In this document: in pieces, positions 41,476 to 51,664 of the stretch | Layout of the letters: each line of letters starts with the position of its first letter | How positions within the stretch are numbered: the first letter of the stretch is position 1 | Assembly (NCBI GenBank): GCA_003314535.1 | Contig: POSG01000019.1 | Span: 1 to 60,504 of the forward strand | Length of the DNA: 60,504 nt | Reading direction: 5' to 3' | DNA from: Geobacter sp. | GTDB lineage: Bacteria > Desulfobacterota > Desulfuromonadia > Geobacterales > Geobacteraceae | Notes under the pieces: model-generated | What the model saw: only the letters and a program-made list of their open reading frames with translations | Told to the model about the DNA's origin: nothing | Databases searched by the model: none | Program-made: the position numbers and the translations under genes

Positions 41476-42893
41476 TCCATTGTCTCCAGCATCTTTCGTG
41501 CAGCCTGGAAATGATTGACCGGCCCTTGCCCGCTCCCCAGGGGGGCGGCCAGGGTGATCGCTTCGGTTATGAATTGCTTTGCTTTGCCTACCGCAACCGG
41601 CAGCGGCTCTCCCATGGCAAGGAACGCCGCTATGGCCGAAGCATAGGTGCAGCCGGTTCCATGGGTGTTTACGGTGTCAAGGCGTTTCGAGGTGAAGCAG
41701 CGGAAAATCGTACCGTCGAAAAGCAGGTCGGTTGCGTCCGGCCCATGATGGTGCCCCCCCTTGAGCAGCACATTGCGCGCGCCCAGGCGATGGAGACCGT
41801 AACATGCCTGCTCCATGGTCTTGCGGTCGCGAATTGTGAGCCCGGTGAGCCTCTCGGCCTCGGGAAGATTGGGGGTTACGAGATAGGCGCGGGGCAGGAG
41901 CTTCTCCACCAGGCTCGCGACTGCGCTGTCGTCGATCAGTGAACTCCCGCCCTTGGCGATCATCACCGGGTCCAGTACCAGAAGCCTCTTGTCGTAAAAG
42001 GCCAGTTTTTCCGCAAGCACCTCAAGTATCGGCGATGAAAAGAGCATGCCGGTCTTCACAACATCCACCGGTAGGTCGCTGAGCACTGCGTCCAGCTGCT
42101 CGGCCACAAACGGTGCGGGCGCACCGTGGATGGCCCTCACGCCCCGCGTATTCTGGGCGGTAAGGGCAGTGACAACTGAAGCAGCGTATGATCCCAGCAG
42201 AGTGATGGTCTTGATGTCCGCCTGGATTCCGGCTCCGCCACCCGAATCACTGCCGGCTACGGTAAGGACCGACCCGCGCGGGAACGGCAGACGCCTGTTG
42301 AAGAGCAGCGCGAGTTCGGCAGCAGCCAGACCAGGCGCCCTGTCGGAAAGCACGGCGGATATCACCGCGATGGCATCGGCGCCGGCATCGATGACCTGGC
42401 AAGCATTGTCCCGGTTGATACCGCCGATGGCCACCATGGGGATGCGCACCTTCTTCCGCACTTCGGCAAGCGCCCCCGGGCCAGGAAGATACCTCACTTC
42501 CTTGCTCTCCGTCGGAAACATGGCGCCGAATCCGATGTAGTCCGCCCCTTCGGCCTCGGCCCGCAGCGCCTCCTCGACATTATGGGTGGAGACGCCTATT
42601 ATTGCGTCCCCCCCGAGCACGAGCCGCGCCTCGGCAACGCTGCCGTCTTCCTGCCCCAGATGAACGCCGTCCGCACCAATTTCGGCCGCGAGTTTCAGAT
42701 CATCGTTTACAATGAAGGGTATGCCGTGCCGGGAGCAGAGACGGCGAAGCTCCCGCCCTTCATCGAGCTTCCCGACGAAATCTTTCGTCTTGTTGCGATA
42801 TTGCAGGCATCTGACGCCACCGGCAAGGGCATCCTCCACCCTTTCCGGGAGCCGGTCTTCATGGTCGGTGATGAGATAGAGTCCTTTTATCAT
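41472..42893 (-). CDS. thiED: Fused thiamin-phosphate synthase and HMP-phosphate kinase (ThiE-ThiD)
   Basis: A 473-residue fusion. Residues about 1-205 are Thi[138 protein letters not shown]. Residues about 215-470 are Thi[57 protein letters not shown]-type, [17 protein letters not shown], and the C-terminal [18 protein letters not shown]. The two enzymes act in sequence: phosphorylation of the pyrimidine, then joining to the thiazole. ATG 42893 is preferred over an upstream TTG. Regulated by the TPP riboswitch at 43061-43147. Confidence 0.95.
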   Translation of the reverse strand: MIKGLYLITDHEDRLPERVEDALAGGVRCLQYRNKTKDFVGKLDEGRELRRLCSRHGIPFIVNDDLKLAAEIGADGVHLGQEDGSVAEARLVLGGDAIIGVSTHNVEEALRAEAEGADYIGFGAMFPTESKEVRYLPGPGALAEVRKKVRIPMVAIGGINRDNACQVIDAGADAIAVISAVLSDRAPGLAAAELALLFNRRLPFPRGSVLTVAGSDSGGGAGIQADIKTITLLGSYAASVVTALTAQNTRGVRAIHGAPAPFVAEQLDAVLSDLPVDVVKTGMLFSSPILEVLAEKLAFYDKRLLVLDPVMIAKGGSSLIDDSAVASLVEKLLPRAYLVTPNLPEAERLTGLTIRDRKTMEQACYGLHRLGARNVLLKGGHHHGPDATDLLFDGTIFRCFTSKRLDTVNTHGTGCTYASAIAAFLAMGEPLPVAVGKAKQFITEAITLAAPLGSGQGPVNHFQAARKMLETME

Positions 42894-43006
42894 CGCAGTT
42901 TCCAAAAGTTCCGCTTGCCGCGGGTGGCATTTTCCCCATGCCCTAGAAATCCATAGGGAATACAGAAGTCAGAAGTCCTTTATTATTTCTGAATTCTGCA
43001 TTAACG

Positions 43007-43034
43007 AAAAAAGCCGCGGCACCAGGCCACGGCT
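43007..43034 (-). terminator. Riboswitch-coupled terminator of the thi operon
   Basis: On the minus strand AGCCGTGGC (complement of 43025-43033) pairs with GCCGCGGCT (complement of 43012-43020), one mismatch, and is followed by six T. It lies between the TPP aptamer and the thiED start, as expected for thiamin-dependent premature termination. Confidence 0.85.
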
Positions 43035-43060
43035 CCCCGAAACTTCAGTTTGGGTCGTTG

Positions 43061-43147
43061 CTGCCGCTTTCCTACGCCGGTGCGAACCGGATCAGGTTCA
43101 AAGGGTCTTCGCTTGAGCGAATCTCAGTTCTCCCGAACTCCCCCAGC
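43061..43147 (-). ncRNA. TPP riboswitch (THI element)
   Basis: The minus strand shows the conserved aptamer: GGGAGA region then CTGAGA (complement of 43122-43127), ACCCTTTGAACCTGATCCGG (complement of 43087-43106), and the J2-4 GTAGGAAAG end (complement of 43069-43077 region). It is placed ahead of thiED-thiC with a terminator in between. It turns off thi expression when TPP is present. Confidence 0.95.
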
Positions 43148-43275
43148 TGGCTTTTCTATGTTCAACCTTATCGGAAATATACAGGGAAGTCAATGATTTT
43201 TATGGGTTTCGGCTTTACAGATGTCCTGTTCCATGGTACAAATCGAAGCGTTGAAAGAACCCTATCGGAGTGCCT

Positions 43276-44418
43276 ATGGACAGCCGCCCCACACTCGCGG
43301 AGATCGACCTTGCCGCGTTGCGTCACAACTACCACCAGATACGGCAGGCAGTTCCCGACAGATGCGGGATACTGGCCGTGGTCAAGGCCGATGCATACGG
43401 ACATGGCTTCATGGATGTGGCCAGGGAACTGGAGCGTCTCGATATCACCGCCTTCGGAGTAGCCTTTCTCGCCGAGGGAATCCAGCTCCGCAAGGCGGGA
43501 ATCGACCGGCCGGTGCTGCTGCTGGGCGGAATCTACCCGGGCCAGGAACGGAAATGCATCGGCTACGGGATTTCCACCGTGGTTTTCAACCAGGAGCAGG
43601 CCAGGGCCCTGGACCAGGCTGCAGGGAAGCTCTTCCGCAAAGCCCGCATCCATCTCAAGGTTGATACGGGGATGGGCCGTCTCGGCTTTCATCACCAGGA
43701 CATACCTGCTTTTCTGCCCGAGCTGAAAAACCTGTCCAACCTGGAACTGGAGGGGATCATATCCCATTTCGCCTCGGCTGACGAACTGGATGAGAGCGGC
43801 CGAAGGTTCACGGAAGGCCAGAGCCGTATTTTTGCCGGCGTCATCGAAGCAGCTTACCGGGCGGGATTCTCTCCCCGTTACATCCACCTTTCCAACAGCG
43901 CCGCCGCATACACCCTGGACCTGCCGTTCTGCAACCTGGTGCGCCCCGGCATAACCCTGTACGGCGCGCTTCCCTCGCCGGATTTCGAGGGCAAGCTGGA
44001 CCTTATGCCCGTGATGCGCCTCTCCAGCCGCATTGCCATGCTCAAATGGATCGAGCCGGGCAGGAGCGTTAGCTATGCCCGGACCTTCGTCAGCGAGCGG
44101 AAGACACTGATCGCAAGTGTCCCGGTTGGATATGCGGATGGCTATTGCCGTTCCCTCAGCAACCGGGGTGAAGTTCTCATCCGGGGAATGCGGGCGCGTG
44201 TTGCAGGCACGGTCTGCATGGATTGGATCATGCTCGACGTGACAGACATTCCCGGGGTGGCGGTGGGAGACGAGGTAACGCTTCTGGGCCGTGACGGCAA
44301 AGGAGCGTGTATCCGGGCCGAGGAATTGGCGGCGAAGGCAGGGACAATATCCTACGAACTTTTCTGCGGCATAAGCAAAAGGGTGCCAAGGGTATATCTG
44401 AACGGGTCGAAGCAATAG
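43276..44418 (+). CDS. alr: Alanine racemase
   Basis: A 380-residue PLP enzyme making D-Ala for peptidoglycan. The Schiff-base Lys is in [15 protein letters not shown], the catalytic Tyr in [11 protein letters not shown], and the phosphate-binding Ser/Tyr are in [15 protein letters not shown] and [52 protein letters not shown] is the C-terminal beta-domain block. The ATG at 43276 has GGAG at 5-base spacing. It runs away from the thi operon, with the riboswitch between them. Confidence 0.95.
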   Translation: MDSRPTLAEIDLAALRHNYHQIRQAVPDRCGILAVVKADAYGHGFMDVARELERLDITAFGVAFLAEGIQLRKAGIDRPVLLLGGIYPGQERKCIGYGISTVVFNQEQARALDQAAGKLFRKARIHLKVDTGMGRLGFHHQDIPAFLPELKNLSNLELEGIISHFASADELDESGRRFTEGQSRIFAGVIEAAYRAGFSPRYIHLSNSAAAYTLDLPFCNLVRPGITLYGALPSPDFEGKLDLMPVMRLSSRIAMLKWIEPGRSVSYARTFVSERKTLIASVPVGYADGYCRSLSNRGEVLIRGMRARVAGTVCMDWIMLDVTDIPGVAVGDEVTLLGRDGKGACIRAEELAAKAGTISYELFCGISKRVPRVYLNGSKQ

Positions 44419-44442
44419 AAGCAGGCACAAGGCAATAACCGG

Positions 44443-45516
44443 ATGACAAACAAGAAAATCAAACTCACCCACATGGTGAAAGCGGCCGGTTGAGCTGCCA
44501 AGCTGGGCCCGGAGGGCCTGGAAGCAGCCTTGTCAGGACTGCCGAGGGAAACCGACCCGAACCTGCTGGTGGGACCGGAAACCTCGGATGATGCGGGCGT
44601 GTACCGCTTGGGGGACGAGTGCGCCCTTGTGGAGACCACGGACATCATCACCCCGCTGGTGGACGATCCCTACCTGTTCGGAAGCATCGCCGCTGCCAAT
44701 GCCCTGTCCGACGTTTTTGCCATGGGCGCCCAGCCGGTGACTGCAATGAACCTGGTCTTCTTCCCTGCCTGCATGCTTTCCGCCGAAGTGCTGCGGGAAA
44801 TCCTCCAGGGGGGGATGGCGAAGATCCGCGAGGCGGGCGCATGTCTCGTGGGAGGGCATACCGTTGAAGACGATGAACTGAAATACGGGCTTGCGGTCAC
44901 GGGCACGGTCCACCCCGGGCGAATCGTGAGAAATTCAACGGCCAGGCCGGGAGACCTGCTCATTCTCACCAAACCGTTGGGTGTGGGCATCGTTTCCACG
45001 GCCATCAAGGCGGAAATGGCCCCGGCCAGCCTGATCATCGAGGCATGCCGCTGGATGGCAACCCTGAACTCCACTGCGGCCAGGATAATGAACGAATGCG
45101 GCGCAAGCGCCTGCACCGATGTAACCGGTTTCGGACTCATCGGCCATGCCATGGAGATGGCCCGCGGCTCCGGGGTGACCCTGGTGCTGGACCTTCGGGC
45201 AATTCCTGTCTTACCGGGAGTTTACGACCTGATGCGGGACGGCCTTATCCCGGCCGGGTGCTACCGGAATCGCGACTTTTATCTCCAATTCCTGCTTGAT
45301 GCCAGAAACGAAACGGCTATCCCGCCTGCCGGAACACGATCCCCTGCCGACGATCTCCTGCCCCTGTTCGACCCCCAGACTTCCGGGGGGCTCCTCGTCA
45401 GCCTCTCTCCCGGATCGGCGGAAAGATTCCTCGCCCTGGCCGAGGAAAACGGTTGTTTTGCCACCCTCATCGGCACGGTAGCCGAGGCCGGCAGACATGC
45501 AGTCGAAATCCGCTGA
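44443..45516 (+). CDS. selD: Selenophosphate synthase SelD, selenocysteine-containing
   Basis: SelD activates selenide with ATP to selenophosphate for Sec insertion and tRNA modification. The coding region starts at 44443, 29 codons before the first point where an uninterrupted frame would begin: the ATG is followed by a frame [10 protein letters not shown], then TGA at 44491, then AAKLGPEGL. In SelD this position is the active-site Cys or Sec in the GCGCK-type motif, so the TGA is decoded as selenocysteine (residue 17). The rest reads normally, including the ATP-binding [40 protein letters not shown] and [13 protein letters not shown]. Total length about 357 residues matches SelD. A stem-loop just after the TGA can serve as the SECIS element. 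The presence implies selA, selB and selC elsewhere. Confidence 0.9.
44491..44528 (+). promoter_or_regulatory. Candidate bacterial SECIS element in selD
   Basis: Just after the UGA, GCTGC (44494-44498) pairs with GCAGC (44524-44528) and an inner GGCCC/GGGCC (44506-44518) stem closes a small GGA-containing apical loop. A hairpin beginning within a few bases of the UGA is the usual place for a bacterial SECIS bound by SelB. Confidence 0.55.
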
Positions 45517-46780
45517 ACGGCTTGCCATTGCCATTGACATCGGCACCACCACGCTTGCAGCTTCCCTCGTAGACCGCGGCAGCGGCCAACGGCTGGCCTT
45601 TTGCGGAAGAGCCAATCCCCAGGGGAAGTTCGGCTCCGATATCGTTTCGCGCCTCCAGGCCGCCTGCGAATCGGAAAGCTCACTCCGTGAACTCGGCCTG
45701 GCCATCAACCAGGCCCTGGAAGACATGTCGAACCAGCTCCTTGCCGAAGCAGGATCCGGCTGGAACGACCTCGAAGCGGTCGCTCTGGCCGGTAATCCTT
45801 CCATGGAGCACTTCGCCCTCGGGCTTCCCGCCCGCTCCATCGCTTTCCCTCCCTTCCGCCCCCTGTTCAGCGAAGGGCAAACCGTGCGGACCACCCGCCT
45901 CGGGTGGAAGCACGACCTTGAGGCCTACTTCTTTCCCCTTCCCGGAGGTTACGTGGGCGGCGACCTCGTAGCATTTCTCTTCGGGACACGGCACCATGCT
46001 TTTGCCGCTCCTCCGCATCTAGCGGCCCGCCCCATCACCCTTTACCTGGACCTGGGCACCAATGGCGAGATCGCTCTTGAAACAGGAGACACCATATGGG
46101 CAACCTCCGCGGCAGCCGGGCCGGCCTTCGAGGGAGGAAACCTGGTCTGCGGCATGCCGGCGCTGGCCGGGGCGATCGACGGGGTTGGCCTCGACGGGGA
46201 CAGGGTGAATTTCACCACCATTGCCGGGACATCGCCAATCGGAATATGCGGCTCGGGAGTCCTGAACGCCGTTTCCGCATTGCTGGAAGCGGGGGTCCTC
46301 GATCAGACCGGGCGCATCAGGCCGCCCGACGAAATCGACTCCAACCTGGCAAACCGGGTCGTGGAGATGGAAGGCTCTCTCGCATTTGTCATTTCCCGCG
46401 ACGCAGCCGGGACAGTTCACCTTACCCAGGGGGATATCCGCCAGGTGCAGCTTGCCAAGGCGGCCATCCGGGCGGGAATGGAGGTCCTGTTCCAACGGGC
46501 GGGCATTCAGGCCGCACAGGTGCGAAAGGTGGTTCTCACCGGTTCTTTCGGAGCGGTTCTCGCTCCCCGGTGGCTAAAAAATATTGGAATTTTCACCGAA
46601 AACATGGTAAGTAATGGAATTTTCATACATGAGGGAGCCCTGGGAGGAGTGGAAAACGCCCTCGCCGATCCCCGGGGAAAGGCGGCCATCGAGGAGCTGG
46701 CTCGAACTATTCGGGTCGTCCCCCTCTCCGGCACCCCCCTCTTTGAGAAACATTTCCTCGAACACATGAACTTTCCATAA
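45497..46780 (+). CDS. ASKHA-fold RACo-like protein (DUF4445)
   Basis: A 427-residue ATPase-fold protein. The phosphate-1 loop is [56 protein letters not shown] is the phosphate-2 region, and the C-terminal half [22 protein letters not shown] closes the DUF4445 domain. RACo proteins use ATP to reductively reactivate corrinoid proteins of methyltransferases, but they carry an N-terminal [2Fe-2S] ferredoxin domain that is missing here. The ATG at 45497 lies 20 bases inside selD with GAGG before it, so the two are coupled. What it reactivates is unknown; a link to selenium metabolism is only suggested by position. Confidence 0.8.
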   Translation: MQSKSAERLAIAIDIGTTTLAASLVDRGSGQRLAFCGRANPQGKFGSDIVSRLQAACESESSLRELGLAINQALEDMSNQLLAEAGSGWNDLEAVALAGNPSMEHFALGLPARSIAFPPFRPLFSEGQTVRTTRLGWKHDLEAYFFPLPGGYVGGDLVAFLFGTRHHAFAAPPHLAARPITLYLDLGTNGEIALETGDTIWATSAAAGPAFEGGNLVCGMPALAGAIDGVGLDGDRVNFTTIAGTSPIGICGSGVLNAVSALLEAGVLDQTGRIRPPDEIDSNLANRVVEMEGSLAFVISRDAAGTVHLTQGDIRQVQLAKAAIRAGMEVLFQRAGIQAAQVRKVVLTGSFGAVLAPRWLKNIGIFTENMVSNGIFIHEGALGGVENALADPRGKAAIEELARTIRVVPLSGTPLFEKHFLEHMNFP

Positions 46781-46873
46781 AGGCAATCCACGGATTGATC
46801 CTGCAGAACGGCATCATGTCCATTCCGGCCACAGCTTTCGCCGGAGACGATATATCAGCAAGGAGAAGAAAAC

Positions 46874-48439
46874 ATGGCAAAAGTAACCCGCGCGCTCATC
46901 AGCGTGTCCGACAAGACCGGCGTCCTGGAAATGGCCCGGGAACTCGCCCGATACAACGTGGAAATACTCTCGACCGGCGGAACCGCCAGGATGCTTCGTG
47001 AGGCAGGCCTGGCAGTCAAGGATGTCTCGGAATACACCGGCTTCCCGGAAATGCTCGACGGCCGGGTGAAGACCCTGCACCCCAAGGTCCACGGCGGTCT
47101 GCTGGGAATGCGCAGCAACCCGGCGCATGTGGCCAAGATGAAGGAGCACGGCATCGAGAACATCGATATGGTAGTGGTGAACCTCTATCCTTTCGAGGCA
47201 ACCGTGGCCAAAGACGGATGCACCCTGGAAGACGCCATTGAGAACATCGACATCGGCGGTCCCACCATGCTCCGCTCTGCAGCCAAGAACTGGCCGGACG
47301 TCACCGTGATTACCGATCCGGCAGACTACGACAAGGTTCTGGCGGAGATGCAGGCCAGCGAAGGGGCTGTTTCCCGCGAGACGAACTTCGGACTGGCGGT
47401 CAAGGTATATCAGCGCACCGCTGCCTACGATGCGGCAATCTCCAACTGGCTCGGCTGCCGGACCGGCGAAGGCGTTTCCGGTTTTCCCGAAACCTTCACC
47501 GTCCAGTTCAGGAAGTCCCAGGAGATGCGCTACGGGGAGAACCCCCACCAGAAGGCGGCCTTTTTCGTGGAAGCGACCGCCCAAGAGTCATCTACCGCCA
47601 CCGCTGCGCAGCTGCAGGGCAAGGAACTTTCCTACAACAACATTGCCGACACTGACGCTGCCCTTGAATGCGTCAAGCAGTTCAGCGAAACGCCCGCCTG
47701 CGTCATTGTTAAGCATGCCAACCCGTGCGGAGTGGCAGTGGGAGACTCTCTCTTCGACGCATACGACCGGGCATACAAAACCGATCCCGAGTCCGCGTTC
47801 GGCGGCATCATCGCCTGCAACAGGGAACTGGACGCAGTCACAGCAGCATCTATCGTGGAGCGGCAGTTCGTTGAAGTCATAATAGCCCCGACCGTATCCT
47901 CCGAAGCCGCTTCAATCGTTGCCGCCAAGAAAAACGTTCGCCTGCTGGCCTGCGGCCAATTCCCGGCAATCCCTACCCCCCGCCTGGACATGAAGCGAGT
48001 TACCGGCGGATTGCTTGTGCAGGACGCTGACCTGGAACTGTTCAATGAACTGAAAGTGGTGACGAAACGCGCCCCCACCGACCAGGAGATGGCTGACCTG
48101 CTGTTCGCCTGGAAAGTGGCCAAGTTCGTGAAGTCCAATGCCATCGTCTACGCCAGGGACAAGATGACCATCGGTGTCGGCGCCGGCCAGATGAGCCGCG
48201 TCAACTCGGCCCGCATCGCCGCCATCAAGGCGGAGCATGCCGGTTTGCCGGTAGCAGGAGCGGTCATGGCATCCGACGCGTTCTTCCCCTTCCGTGACGG
48301 TATCGACAATGCGGCATCTGTTGGGATCACCGCGGTCATCCAGCCCGGAGGGAGCATGCGGGATGCGGAAGTGATCGCCGCGGCGGACGAGCACGGCATG
48401 GCAATGGTGTTCACCGGCATGAGGCATTTCCGGCATTGA
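46874..48439 (+). CDS. purH: Bifunctional AICAR transformylase/IMP cyclohydrolase PurH
   Basis: A 521-residue enzyme for the last two steps of IMP synthesis. The N-terminal cyclohydrolase domain (MGS-like) begins [37 protein letters not shown] with [16 protein letters not shown]; the C-terminal transformylase domain shows [51 protein letters not shown] and [34 protein letters not shown]. The ATG follows AAGGAGAAGAAAAC. It precedes purD and purE in the same direction, separated from purD by a repeat element. Confidence 0.96.
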   Translation: MAKVTRALISVSDKTGVLEMARELARYNVEILSTGGTARMLREAGLAVKDVSEYTGFPEMLDGRVKTLHPKVHGGLLGMRSNPAHVAKMKEHGIENIDMVVVNLYPFEATVAKDGCTLEDAIENIDIGGPTMLRSAAKNWPDVTVITDPADYDKVLAEMQASEGAVSRETNFGLAVKVYQRTAAYDAAISNWLGCRTGEGVSGFPETFTVQFRKSQEMRYGENPHQKAAFFVEATAQESSTATAAQLQGKELSYNNIADTDAALECVKQFSETPACVIVKHANPCGVAVGDSLFDAYDRAYKTDPESAFGGIIACNRELDAVTAASIVERQFVEVIIAPTVSSEAASIVAAKKNVRLLACGQFPAIPTPRLDMKRVTGGLLVQDADLELFNELKVVTKRAPTDQEMADLLFAWKVAKFVKSNAIVYARDKMTIGVGAGQMSRVNSARIAAIKAEHAGLPVAGAVMASDAFFPFRDGIDNAASVGITAVIQPGGSMRDAEVIAAADEHGMAMVFTGMRHFRH

Positions 48440-48515
48440 AAATGCGATATCTCCCAACTTCCTCTTAAACACGGAAGGGGAGGCCGCAAATCCTACAGGC
48501 TCTGGCGCATATGAT

Positions 48516-48600
48516 CCTGTAGGGGAGGGTTTCCAACCCGCCCTTGATTCGGTTTCATAATTGAAAGAGGGCAACCACAGGGGGTTGCCCCTACAAAACC
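48516..48600. repeat. REP-like element between purH and purD
   Basis: TGTAGGGG (48518-48525) pairs with CCCCTACA (48588-48595), enclosing AGGGTTTCCAACCCGCCC and AGGGCAACCACAGGGGGTTGCCC, each with its own inverted repeat (GGGTTTCCAACCC, GGGCAACC/GGTTGCCC). It has the structure of a palindromic dispersed intergenic repeat and fills most of the gap between the two genes. Confidence 0.75.
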
Positions 48601-48620
48601 TTCTCAACAGGAGAAACCCC

Positions 48621-49898
48621 ATGAAAGTCCTGGTAATCGGCAGCGGCGGCCGCGAGCACGCCCTGGTATGGAAAATCGCACAGTCTCCCCTGGTGAGAAG
48701 GGTGTACTGTGCGCCCGGCAACCCCGGCATCGGCCGGCTGGCTGAGAATGTCCCCCTCAAGGTGGATGACCTGGCCGGACTTCTTGCCTTCGCCAAGAAG
48801 GAAGGTATCGGGCTCACCGTGGTAGGGCCCGAACTGCCGCTCTCCCTCGGCATAGTCGACCTGTTCGAGGAGAACGGCCTCAAGGTTTTCGGAGCGCGGA
48901 AAAATGCCGCCCATATCGAGGCAAGCAAGGCCTTTGCCAAGGACCTGATGAAAAAATATGACGTTCCGACAGCTGCTTATGAAGTATTCACCGAGATCGA
49001 CCCGGCCGTAGCCTTCATTGACCGGCTCGGCATCCCGGTGGTGGTCAAGGCCGACGGACTGGCTGCAGGCAAAGGGGTCATAATCGCCCAGTCCAGGGAG
49101 GAAGCGGTTGCCGCCGTGACCGACATGCTCTCGGGCAACGCATTCGGTTCAGCCGGCGCGCGGGTGGTGATTGAAGAGTTTCTCCGCGGCGAAGAAGCGT
49201 CTTTCCTCGCTTTCACCGATGGCAAAAATATCATACCCCTGGCCAGCGCCCAGGACCACAAGGCAGTCTTCGACAATGATACCGGCCCCAACACCGGCGG
49301 CATGGGTGCCTATTCTCCCGCACCCGTTGTTACCGCCGACATTCATGAGAAGGTGATGCAGCAGGTGATGCGCCGCACCGTGGACGGCATGGCATCTGAG
49401 GGCCGCCCCTACCGGGGTGTCCTCTATGCCGGGCTGATGATCGACGGCAACAGCATCAAGACCCTCGAATTCAATGCCCGCTTCGGCGACCCCGAATGCC
49501 AGCCGCTGCTGATGCGGATGAAGTCGGATATCGTCCCGGTTCTTCTAGCAACAGCAGAGGGGGACATAAGCTCCGTCCGGCTTGAATGGAACGACAAGGC
49601 AGCTGTCTGCGTCGTTATGGCAGCGGGCGGCTACCCGGGCAGCTATCCAAAAGGCGATGAGATCTCAGGTCTTGACAAAGCCGGCGCCATTGAAGACCTT
49701 TTCGTCTTCCATGCCGGCACCGGGGAAAAAGACGGCAGGTTTGTAACCAACGGCGGGCGGGTCCTGGGAGTAACCGCTCTCGGAGCAACGGTAAAGGAAG
49801 CCATTGACCGGGCGTACCGGGGCGTGAAAGAAATCACCTGGAAGGGCGTCCACTACCGGACCGATATCGGGAAGAAGGCACTTTCGAGAAGCGCCTAG
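48621..49898 (+). CDS. purD: Phosphoribosylamine-glycine ligase PurD
   Basis: A 425-residue ATP-grasp enzyme that makes GAR. The N-terminal MKVLVIGSGGREHALVWKIAQSP and PGNPGIGRLAENV blocks, GPELPLSLGIVD, ATP-grasp VVKADGLAAGKGVIIAQSREEA and the end of the grasp domain GVLYAGLMIDGNSIKTLEFNARFGDPECQPLLMRMKSD are all typical. The ATG at 48621 is chosen by homology because the ORF upstream runs through the repeat. It follows CAACAGGAGAAACCCC. Confidence 0.95.
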   Translation: MKVLVIGSGGREHALVWKIAQSPLVRRVYCAPGNPGIGRLAENVPLKVDDLAGLLAFAKKEGIGLTVVGPELPLSLGIVDLFEENGLKVFGARKNAAHIEASKAFAKDLMKKYDVPTAAYEVFTEIDPAVAFIDRLGIPVVVKADGLAAGKGVIIAQSREEAVAAVTDMLSGNAFGSAGARVVIEEFLRGEEASFLAFTDGKNIIPLASAQDHKAVFDNDTGPNTGGMGAYSPAPVVTADIHEKVMQQVMRRTVDGMASEGRPYRGVLYAGLMIDGNSIKTLEFNARFGDPECQPLLMRMKSDIVPVLLATAEGDISSVRLEWNDKAAVCVVMAAGGYPGSYPKGDEISGLDKAGAIEDLFVFHAGTGEKDGRFVTNGGRVLGVTALGATVKEAIDRAYRGVKEITWKGVHYRTDIGKKALSRSA

Positions 49899-49930
49899 CA
49901 AACACCAACCTCTTGCTTTACGGAGATTAA

Positions 49931-50440
49931 ATGGACAAACCTCAGGTTCTGATAGTAATGGGGAGTGATTCGGACATCCCGGTCATGGATGAGGCAGCAA
50001 AGGTCCTCAGGCAGTTCGGTATACCCTTCGAGATGCGGATATCCTCAGCCCACCGCTGTCCCGACAGGACCACCGCCCTGGCAGCTGAGGCCGAAGGCCG
50101 GGGAATCAGGGTCATCATCGCCGGCGCCGGCATGGCGGCCCACCTTGCCGGGGTGATGGCAGCCGCTACCATCCTTCCGGTCATCGGCGTTCCCATCGGA
50201 GGCGGCGCTCTCAACGGCGTCGATGCCCTCTATTCCACCGTCCAGATGCCGGGCGGAATTCCGGTGGCCACCGTGGCCATCGGCAAGGCCGGCGCCAAGA
50301 ACGCCGGGATCCTGGCGGTTCAGATGCTGGCACTCTCTGACAGCGGACTGGCAGCCAAAATGAAGGAATACAAGGAATCAATGGCAACGGAAGTGGAAGA
50401 AAAAGACAAAGCCCTTCAGAGAAAGAGGCACGGCGGTTAG
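49931..50440 (+). CDS. purE: 5-carboxyaminoimidazole ribonucleotide mutase PurE
   Basis: A 169-residue class I PurE. The phosphate-binding loop is VLIVMGSDSDIPVMDEAAKVL, followed by ISSAHRCPDRT with the catalytic His, and VIIAGAGMAAHLAGVMAAATILPVIGVPIGGGALNGVDALYSTVQMPGGIPVATVAIGKAGAKNAGILAVQML. The ATG follows ACGGAG. It is the last pur gene here; purK is not in the window. Confidence 0.95.
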   Translation: MDKPQVLIVMGSDSDIPVMDEAAKVLRQFGIPFEMRISSAHRCPDRTTALAAEAEGRGIRVIIAGAGMAAHLAGVMAAATILPVIGVPIGGGALNGVDALYSTVQMPGGIPVATVAIGKAGAKNAGILAVQMLALSDSGLAAKMKEYKESMATEVEEKDKALQRKRHGG

Positions 50441-50558
50441 CAACCGCTTCCAACCGGAAACTCAAGACCAACTCCATTCTGTTTCCGGAACGGAAAGAGG
50501 GGATTTCCGCCATTGTCGCAACCAGTCGCTTCCCGTTTACACGCCCCGCAAAAAAATG

Positions 50559-50588
50559 TTGACATTCGTTATAATTTATTTTATATAA
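50559..50588 (+). promoter_or_regulatory. Promoter with overlapping palindrome for a small RNA
   Basis: TTGACA at 50559-50564, an 18-base spacer and TATAAC at 50583-50588. A perfect inverted repeat, CGTTATA (50567-50573) and TATAACG (50583-50589), overlaps the spacer and the -10, which is the place for a repressor or activator site. No known operator is recognised. Confidence 0.6.
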
Positions 50589-50594
50589 CGATCA

Positions 50595-50750
50595 GCCCAG
50601 TCAATTGATTCCGGTATACTCCCGCCGGTTATCAACACATGAGACAACCCTGCCTCCTGAACGAAAAATCTGCCGGGAAACGCCTCCATTCCCATTCCTT
50701 GCCAGCGTTTCCAATCCTTGCGGGCGATTCAGTCGCCCGCATTTTTTTGT
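50595..50750 (+). ncRNA. Candidate intergenic small RNA
   Basis: A unit of about 155 bases starts at a near-consensus promoter and ends in a strong terminator: GCGGGCGA (50720-50727) with TCGCCCGC (50733-50740), then T7. Before it is a hairpin of GGAAACGC (50676-50683) and GCGTTTCC (50705-50712) whose 21-base loop is pyrimidine-rich (CTCCATTCCC...). A reading frame from ATG 50639 would run through the terminator, so coding is unlikely. It lies between purE and a minus-strand gene and depends on neither. Confidence 0.55.
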
Positions 50751-50772
50751 CCTCCCGATCATGAGCCCGGAA

Positions 50773-51576
50773 TCAGCTCCCCTTGCGCCGCTTCAGCTCT
50801 TCACTCACGCACTCTTTCTGCGCATGCCCGAGACGGCTGGAAACCGAAAGGTTTTTCAGTTCGGACATGGAAAGGGCCGGCAGGAAGACGGTGAACCAGA
50901 TCAGGGGAGTTTTGCAATTCTTGAGTATCGCCAGTTTCAGTTCGGGGCGGGATTTCCAGCGAGGATGCCGGGCAAGGGCCGAGATGGTTTCGGCACTGGC
51001 CCCTGTTCCGTTCAGAAAGCGGAACAGGGATGATTCCTTGAGCCTGGGGCTGGCCAGGCAGGCATCCATGAGCTGTGGAGACGCATCCTGAAGCAGCGCT
51101 TCCAGCACATCGGACGTGGCACGTCGGGCCAGTGTCATCTTGCTTCCCAGGGGGGTTACGGGAAGGCGCTGGAGTATGGCCCGTTCCGCCGCGACCTTTC
51201 TGTCTGGGGTGACGCCGGGAAGAAAGCACAGATCCACAAGTTCGAACAGGTACAGGTGAGGCAGGAGGGACAGGACCAAATGGGCGGAAGAGGCCGGATG
51301 GCGGGCCAAAGCGACCTGCAGCGGGTGGCTTCCATCCGCCAGAGGATGCCTGCTGACGGCCGTGACAACATCTTCCGGCAGGTCCCTGCGCTTGAGCAGC
51401 ACCAACAGGTGCGGTTCGTCAAGCAAAGGATTTTTCAGCAGCGAACGCACCACATCCAGTGAAGGATGGTCCAAGAAGTGAAATATTCCCTCTCTGTTCG
51501 CAGTCAAAGCATCAGACAGGCTCCGAAGCTTTTCCCCATTTTCGGACAACGTCATGCGTTCACCATCTCCCGCCAT
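50773..51576 (-). CDS. HEAT/LRV-repeat-like protein of unknown function
   Basis: A 267-residue soluble protein built of repeated short helix pairs such as VVRSLLKNPLLDEPHLLVLLKRRDLPEDVVTAVSRHPL, VALARHPASSAHLVLSLLPHLYLFELVDLCFLPG, ALLQDASPQLMDACLASPRLKESSLFRFLNGTGAS and ISALARHPRWKSRPELKLAILKNCKTP. This is the wording of leucine-rich-variant or HEAT-like repeat proteins found in Geobacter-type genomes; I know no function. The ATG at 51576 has GGAG at 7-base spacing; an ATG 21 bases downstream is an alternative. Confidence 0.7.
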   Translation of the reverse strand: MAGDGERMTLSENGEKLRSLSDALTANREGIFHFLDHPSLDVVRSLLKNPLLDEPHLLVLLKRRDLPEDVVTAVSRHPLADGSHPLQVALARHPASSAHLVLSLLPHLYLFELVDLCFLPGVTPDRKVAAERAILQRLPVTPLGSKMTLARRATSDVLEALLQDASPQLMDACLASPRLKESSLFRFLNGTGASAETISALARHPRWKSRPELKLAILKNCKTPLIWFTVFLPALSMSELKNLSVSSRLGHAQKECVSEELKRRKGS

Positions 51577-51629
51577 CCGTCCGCTCCGGAGGCACGGGAC
51601 AGCGGTTGCCGGGACTTTTAGCTCTGCTA

Positions 51630-51658
51630 TCGACAGAAAGCGGGAATTACCCTATACT
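51630..51658 (+). promoter_or_regulatory. Sigma-70 promoter of the rhomboid gene (likely leaderless mRNA)
   Basis: TCGACA at 51630-51635, a 17-base spacer and TATACT at 51653-51658. The ATG of the rhomboid gene is at 51665, six bases after the -10, so transcription would begin at or next to the start codon. Confidence 0.7.
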
Positions 51659-51664
51659 ACGGCC

